Shown: positions 15,127 to 19,083 of the stretch, piece after piece
Position numbering within the stretch: position 1 is the first letter of the stretch
Layout of the letters: each line of letters begins with the position of its first letter
The notes under the pieces: model-generated
What the model was told of the DNA's origin: nothing
The model's database searches: none
The model's input: the letters and a program-made list of their open reading frames with translations, nothing else
NCBI GenBank assembly: GCA_910588315.1
Contig: CAJUQF010000021.1
Span: forward strand, 4,268 to 23,350
Source of the DNA: an uncultured Christensenellaceae bacterium
GTDB taxonomy: Bacteria > Bacillota > Clostridia > Christensenellales > Pumilibacteraceae
Length of the DNA stretch: 19,083 nucleotides
Reading direction: 5' to 3'
Position numbers and translations under genes: made by a program

Positions 15127-16359
15127 ATGAAAAAACGTAAGCTCGAAAATCTCCCGATCGAAAACAGAACGGGAAAATCCGACGTGTGGCTCGTTACCGT
15201 CACCATGGCGCTCGTGGCGTTCGGTATACTAATGGTGTATTCGGCGGGGTCGTATACCGCGGAACGGATATACGGTACGAAATTTTATTATGTGTATAAG
15301 CAGCTTACCGGCGCGGGCTTGGGCGCGGCGGCGATGTTTTTGTTTTCGCGCATAGACTATCGTATACTGAAAAAACTTCGATACGTCATACTCGCAGTAA
15401 GCGTGATACTGCTTGCCATAGTGTTTTTACCGGGCGTAGGCATAACAAACTACGGCGCAAGGCGGTGGATAAACCTGCCTTTTTTCACGATACAGGCAAG
15501 CGAGATATCGAAGTTCGGGTTCATAGTGTTTGCGGCGGCTTACATCGGATCGCATGAAAGCAAGATAACGTCGTTTGTAGGTATACTTCCGGTCGTCGCC
15601 GTCGGCGGAGTTATATGTTTGCTCATAATACTCGAGCCGAATATGTCGGTCACGATATGTATGGCTGCGCTTATGATAGTTATGCTGTTTTTGGGCGGCG
15701 CAAAGATAAAGCACCTTTTGATGATCATCGTGCCGCTTATTATCGCAGCCGTAGTGCTTATACTGATCGAGCCGTATCGCTTTGCGCGGTTAATGGCGTT
15801 CATCGATCCGTGGGAAAGTCCGCTCGAAGAAGGTTATCAGCTCATACAGTCGTATTACGGGCTGGGCGCAGGCGGACTGTTCGGCATAGGGTTGTTCAAT
15901 TCGAGACAGAAATATCTGTTCCTGCCTTTTTCGGAAAGCGATTTTATATTCAGCGTTATAGGCGAAGAATTCGGACTGTTCGGCTGTGCGATAATTATGT
16001 TCGCGTATATCTTTATTATAAGAAGAGCGCTCAAAATAGCCGCGGGCGCTAACGACAGGTTCGGATCGCTGTTATGTTCTGGAATAGCCGCGATAATAGC
16101 GATACAGGTAATGGTCAACATCGCCGTCGTAACGGGGAGTATCCCGCCGACGGGACTGCCGTTGCCGTTTATAAGCAGCGGAAGTTCGGGACTGATAGTG
16201 TTCATGTCGAGTATAGGCGTACTTAACAGCGTAAAGCGCAGCAGTCACAAGAGCGGCGAACTCATTTATGCAAAGCCGTCGCGCAGGTTTTCTAAAAAAC
16301 GCGTAAAACCGAGCGAGCGCCGTTTGTCGAAAAAGCGCATAGAAAAAACCGCGGTTTAA
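15127..16359 (+). CDS. ftsW: Septal peptidoglycan polymerase FtsW (SEDS family)
   Basis: FtsW polymerises lipid II into glycan strands at the septum, working with the class B PBP encoded upstream. The 410 residues show about ten membrane segments between residues 20 and 375. SEDS blocks are present: GARRWINLP, ASEISKFGF, ILEPNMS, YQLIQSYYGLGAGG, SESDFIFSVIGEE with the probable catalytic D272, and PPTGLPLPFISSGSSGL. A strongly basic tail of about 40 residues follows the last helix. Only a weak GGAAAAG precedes ATG 15127. A sporulation SpoVE role is possible, but genomic position favours FtsW. The usual next gene, murG, is absent here. Confidence 0.94.
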   Translation: MKKRKLENLPIENRTGKSDVWLVTVTMALVAFGILMVYSAGSYTAERIYGTKFYYVYKQLTGAGLGAAAMFLFSRIDYRILKKLRYVILAVSVILLAIVFLPGVGITNYGARRWINLPFFTIQASEISKFGFIVFAAAYIGSHESKITSFVGILPVVAVGGVICLLIILEPNMSVTICMAALMIVMLFLGGAKIKHLLMIIVPLIIAAVVLILIEPYRFARLMAFIDPWESPLEEGYQLIQSYYGLGAGGLFGIGLFNSRQKYLFLPFSESDFIFSVIGEEFGLFGCAIIMFAYIFIIRRALKIAAGANDRFGSLLCSGIAAIIAIQVMVNIAVVTGSIPPTGLPLPFISSGSSGLIVFMSSIGVLNSVKRSSHKSGELIYAKPSRRFSKKRVKPSERRLSKKRIEKTAV

Positions 16360-16365
16360 AAACGG

Positions 16366-16394
16366 TTGCAATTTGAATTATAACGCGGTATAAT
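16366..16394 (+). promoter_or_regulatory. Promoter of the membrane protein pair, leaderless arrangement
   Basis: TTGCAA (16366-16371) and TATAAT (16389-16394) are 17 bases apart, and six bases later a GTG at 16401 opens the gene. ACGGTT (16362-16367) and AACCGT (16395-16400) form an inverted repeat around the promoter. The -35 surroundings match those of lon (AAAACGGTTG, then AATT after one variable base). Confidence 0.75.
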
Positions 16395-16400
16395 AACCGT

Positions 16401-17492
16401 GTGGTAAGATATTTCGGACAGACATTTTCATATCTGAAAAAAAATTTTCTGTTGCCGATAATTTGTTTTGTCGTGCCGTCGGTCGTTGCGTGCTTTTTGT
16501 CGACGCCGTATTGGGAAGTTGCGTTTGTAACGGGATTCGACGAAACGCCGTATATTTCCGCCGCTCAAACTTTCAGGTTGATGTTCGGCGATTCGTGGCA
16601 GTATCTGTGGCCTGTCATCGTGGTTTCGATCGTGCAGATTTTCGGCGCGGCGCTGATGATGTCGGCAATGGACAGACATTTCCGCACCGGCAGGCTGTCG
16701 TTGCGCGGTGCGTGGACGCTCATAAATAATTCCGTATTTGCTATCGCTATCGGGGTCGCCGTGATGTGCGCGGTATCTATAATTTGGCGATTTATAGTTT
16801 TCGGAATAGTGATGCTCGTTCAAGTTTCTTCGGAAGCGATGAACATGTCGCCGAACGCGACTATAGCGGTCATTGCGGCGATCGCGGTACTTGCATTTAT
16901 ATTGCACGTGCTTATCAATACGCCGATACTGTTTTGGGCGCCGATAATGTTTATATACGGTTACAGGTTTCGCGACGCCGCGGCGGCATCGTTCAAACTG
17001 ACCGGTAATCGGTTATTTACGAGTTTGCTGCTGCCGATGATAATATGTGCCGGTATACAGCTTTTGATAGGTTTTTTGGACGTCCATCGTGCAGTCGCGA
17101 TCGTAATGAACTTTTTCGTGTTTTTGTTTACGAATTCGTTTGTCACGTGCTTTACCATGCTGTCTTTTTACGGTATAAGCGAACTCGACCGCCGCGATAT
17201 CAAACCCTACCATGCGCCTATCCCGCGCGTAAAAGAACAAACCGAAAAGGCAAAGCAAGATGTTATGCCCGTCGATGATTCGACTGCCGACGGTGCGAAC
17301 GGCGGAGATAAAGAGATCAAAACGCAGGGTAAGCAGACGTCGCGCAGTACTGAAAATCGACAAAACGCAAATTCGCGTGACGGTAAAGCCAAAAGAAACG
17401 GGCATGTAAAAAAGAACGTAAAAGCAAAAGAAAAAACGGGCGAACCGCAGACCGGGAATGCGGACGCAAAGGAGCGCGGCGATGTCGTTTAA
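16401..17492 (+). CDS. Multi-pass membrane protein of unknown function with a charged C-terminal tail
   Basis: The function is not recognised. The 363-residue product has about six hydrophobic segments (near 16-34, 68-88, 112-140, 152-188, 207-225, 230-255) and then about 100 polar residues rich in Lys, Glu, Asn and Gly, probably disordered in the cytoplasm. After WAP at 179-181, the stretch with DAAAASFKLTGNR (192-204) resembles the ALRRSxxLTRG pattern of membrane domains related to GPDPase_memb; that is inference from pattern only. GTG 16401 is the only start giving the full first helix, and it lies six bases after the -10 box with no ribosome site. It overlaps the next gene by 11 bases, so the two products likely act together. 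Confidence 0.8.
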   Translation: MVRYFGQTFSYLKKNFLLPIICFVVPSVVACFLSTPYWEVAFVTGFDETPYISAAQTFRLMFGDSWQYLWPVIVVSIVQIFGAALMMSAMDRHFRTGRLSLRGAWTLINNSVFAIAIGVAVMCAVSIIWRFIVFGIVMLVQVSSEAMNMSPNATIAVIAAIAVLAFILHVLINTPILFWAPIMFIYGYRFRDAAAASFKLTGNRLFTSLLLPMIICAGIQLLIGFLDVHRAVAIVMNFFVFLFTNSFVTCFTMLSFYGISELDRRDIKPYHAPIPRVKEQTEKAKQDVMPVDDSTADGANGGDKEIKTQGKQTSRSTENRQNANSRDGKAKRNGHVKKNVKAKEKTGEPQTGNADAKERGDVV

Positions 17493-18384
17493 AAACGCGT
17501 TTCGAAATTTGGTCGCGCACTTCGGTACGGTATGGTCCATACTTTTGTATATGCTGATCTGTTCTGCGATACTCGTCGGGCTGAGCATGCCGTTTATTTT
17601 GCCTATCGCTACCGAGTTTGCCGACGCCGGGGTCTTTGAAGGATTAAGCAAAGCCTTTACCGCGTTGCTCGGCGAGGGGGGCTGGAACGCGTTTTGGGAC
17701 AGCCTGTATTCGGTTTATGCGAATATCGTGACGGTGTTCAGGGGAAACGATCGGATCGCGACGCTCGTTATGTCGTTTTTCATATTTATATTGATAGTTG
17801 CGTTCAGATTCTTTTTCGGATTGTACGAGATACCGCTTGCTACCGTACTCGACGGGCGCATGTCATGCAATGCCGCGTACGGGTTCGGCGGTAAATTTTT
17901 CTCCACGCTCGGCGTGTCGGTCAGGTTTTCTCTTGCTAAAATGCCGATCATGATAGCGTTCGACGCGGCGTCGTTCGGGGTTATATACGGCTTTGTGCAG
18001 CTTATCGGATTCAACGTTGCGTTGCCGTTCATAGCCATAACCGTACTTCTTGCATTCAGAGCGCTGAGAAGTTCGATGACTGCGGCTTGGGCGCCGTCGG
18101 TCGTGGACGGTATGGGAGTAATAAAAGGTTTCGGCAGGTCGGTGGAGATTTGTTTTCGAAGATTCGGATCGGTATATTCGACGTATGTCGTAACGTGGCT
18201 TTTGCTCATAGCATGCGGATTGTTCGTTACTATTTTCACGCTCGGTGTGGGGCTGATAATAGTGTTCCCGTTTGCCATGGCTCTGCTCGGATATATAGGA
18301 ATAACGGTATTTTACAATAAAACCGGAAGAAGATATTATATCGACGGCACTGTATATACGCCGCCGGTGGAAAACGTTATTTGA
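17482..18384 (+). CDS. Second multi-pass membrane protein of unknown function, remote paralogue of its neighbour
   Basis: The 300-residue product has about six hydrophobic segments (near 17-42, 93-117, 152-177, 178-197, 232-256, 257-278) and no long tail. AAAGGAG at 17468-17474, inside the preceding gene, sits seven bases before ATG 17482, favouring it over the in-frame ATG at 17458. Two patterns are shared with the upstream protein: a polar turn before a helix (LDGRMS here, TGRLS there), and WAP at 203-205 followed 13-14 residues later by a basic or small residue and Ser. This supports distant common ancestry. No enzyme motif is visible. The role is unknown; position after ftsW hints at envelope function but does not prove it. 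Confidence 0.82.
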   Translation: MSFKNAFRNLVAHFGTVWSILLYMLICSAILVGLSMPFILPIATEFADAGVFEGLSKAFTALLGEGGWNAFWDSLYSVYANIVTVFRGNDRIATLVMSFFIFILIVAFRFFFGLYEIPLATVLDGRMSCNAAYGFGGKFFSTLGVSVRFSLAKMPIMIAFDAASFGVIYGFVQLIGFNVALPFIAITVLLAFRALRSSMTAAWAPSVVDGMGVIKGFGRSVEICFRRFGSVYSTYVVTWLLLIACGLFVTIFTLGVGLIIVFPFAMALLGYIGITVFYNKTGRRYYIDGTVYTPPVENVI

Positions 18385-18393
18385 ATTATACAG

Positions 18394-18407
18394 TATAAAA
18401 TTTTATA
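18394..18407. repeat. 14-base perfect palindrome upstream of the ABC promoter
   Basis: TATAAAATTTTATA reads the same on both strands and ends seven bases before the -35 element. It could bind a dimeric regulator or be an AT-rich upstream element. Confidence 0.4.
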
Positions 18408-18413
18408 AAGGTA

Positions 18414-18461
18414 TTGACATTCGGTGCGAATAGTATTATAGTTAAACTATCGAAACGATAG
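18414..18461 (+). promoter_or_regulatory. Promoter of the ABC transporter gene with overlapping palindromes
   Basis: A perfect TTGACA (18414-18419) and TATAGT (18437-18442) are 17 bases apart. The -10 box overlaps the palindrome ATAGTT-A-AACTAT (18438-18450), which in turn overlaps a second inverted repeat CTATCG-AAA-CGATAG (18447-18461) at and after the predicted start of transcription. These are well placed for a repressor. Confidence 0.75.
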
Positions 18462-18471
18462 GGAGAAAATA

Positions 18472-19083
18472 ATGATAACGCTCAACAATGTCGGTAAGGT
18501 ATATATTTCCAAGCATAAGCAACGTGTTGAAGCGTTAAAAGACGTAACATTGCAGATCGGCGATCGCGGTTTTGTTTTTATTTTGGGTAAAAGCGGCAGC
18601 GGCAAATCCACATTGCTTAATATACTCGGCGGTTTGGACGGTATAACGAGCGGCGAGATATCCGTTTGCGGCAAGAGCTTTTCCGAATTCAAGCAATCAG
18701 ATTACGATAATTACCGCAATAAATATATCGGCTTTGTATTTCAGGACTATAATCTCCTGCACGATTTCGACGTGTCTGGAAACGTAGCGCTTGCTTTGCA
18801 ATTATCGCGCAAGAACGATATATCGGAAAAAGTCAAAGACGCTTTATCGCAAGTGGAATTGTCGGATAATTATCTGACGCGCAAAATAGACGAACTGTCG
18901 GGCGGCGAGAAACAGCGCGTCGCAATTGCTCGATCTATAGTAAAAGACAGTCCTATAATTCTCGCAGACGAGCCGACCGGCAATCTCGACAGCGCGACGG
19001 GCGAGAGTATCTGGAATATTTTCAAGAAGTTGTCCGAGACCAAACTCGTAATAGTCGTTACTCACGACAGAGAGAGCGCCGAA
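18472..19083 (+). CDS. ABC transporter ATP-binding protein (MacB/LolD type), 3' end missing
   Basis: The frame starts at ATG 18472, a few bases after GGGAG (18461-18465), and runs off the window after 204 codons. The nucleotide-binding domain is nearly complete: Walker A GKSGSGKST, the Q-loop in FVFQDYNLL, signature LSGGEKQRVAIARS, Walker B IILADEPTGNLD and the H-loop VTHD. The short N terminus and the block DYDNYRNKYIGFVFQ are typical of Firmicutes MacB-like ATPases, which pair with FtsX-type permeases, often fused on the same chain, and act in peptide or antibiotic export and stress sensing. Whether a permease is fused here cannot be seen. The operator-like promoter suggests inducible expression. 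Confidence 0.93.
   Translation, partial: MITLNNVGKVYISKHKQRVEALKDVTLQIGDRGFVFILGKSGSGKSTLLNILGGLDGITSGEISVCGKSFSEFKQSDYDNYRNKYIGFVFQDYNLLHDFDVSGNVALALQLSRKNDISEKVKDALSQVELSDNYLTRKIDELSGGEKQRVAIARSIVKDSPIILADEPTGNLDSATGESIWNIFKKLSETKLVIVVTHDRESAE

Noticed and set aside
1..19083. CRISPR arrays, insertion sequences, phage genes or defence systems
   Set aside because: No regularly spaced repeats, transposase or integrase motifs, terminal inverted repeats or defence domains were seen. All long genes are housekeeping or membrane proteins.

Overview
The window reads as a chromosomal segment of a Gram-positive-type bacterium, most likely an uncultured Clostridia-like member of the Bacillota. The grounds are the overlapping lon-engB pair, a division and cell wall (dcw) cluster without murF between murE and mraY, a dcw penicillin-binding protein with a C-terminal PASTA domain, a MurE with the meso-diaminopimelate motif DNPR, strong purine-rich Shine-Dalgarno sites at several genes, and short hairpin/T-run terminators. 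Isoleucine codon ATA looks very frequent throughout. The species cannot be named from the sequence.

Layout. Bases 1-891 hold the end of a malic enzyme. A sigma-A-type promoter then drives lon and engB, closed by a clear terminator near 4000. A small cysteine-rich protein of unknown function (4081-4668) and a calcineurin-like metallophosphoesterase (4701-5384) follow, facing a convergent threonine ammonia-lyase gene on the minus strand (5456-6658). A 252-base divergent region carries the ilvA promoter on one side and the mraZ promoter, with an internal inverted repeat, on the other.

From 6911 to 16359 lies the dcw cluster in the usual order: mraZ, rsmH, an FtsL-like gene, a PASTA-containing class B PBP, murE, mraY, murD, ftsW. 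Together these make and use lipid-linked peptidoglycan precursor at the septum. The cluster is broken up. A terminator follows ftsL, an odd 310-base region with a C10 tract precedes the PBP, and murD appears to have its own promoter. No murG, murB, ftsQ, ftsA or ftsZ follows ftsW. Instead there are two overlapping genes for remotely similar multi-pass membrane proteins, then the start of an ABC transporter ATPase that runs off the window.

The most interesting signal is one of expression. Four genes (4701, 6658 minus, 13831, 16401) have a -10 hexamer ending only 5-6 bases before the start codon and no Shine-Dalgarno site. Their transcripts should therefore begin at or next to the start codon (leaderless), while neighbouring genes carry ordinary leaders with strong ribosome binding sites. 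The second point of interest is the 9019-9328 region, with a homopolymeric C10 tract directly upstream of a TATAAT box, several potential RNA stems and a MerR-like operator pattern. I saw no CRISPR array, tRNA, rRNA, insertion sequence or defence system.
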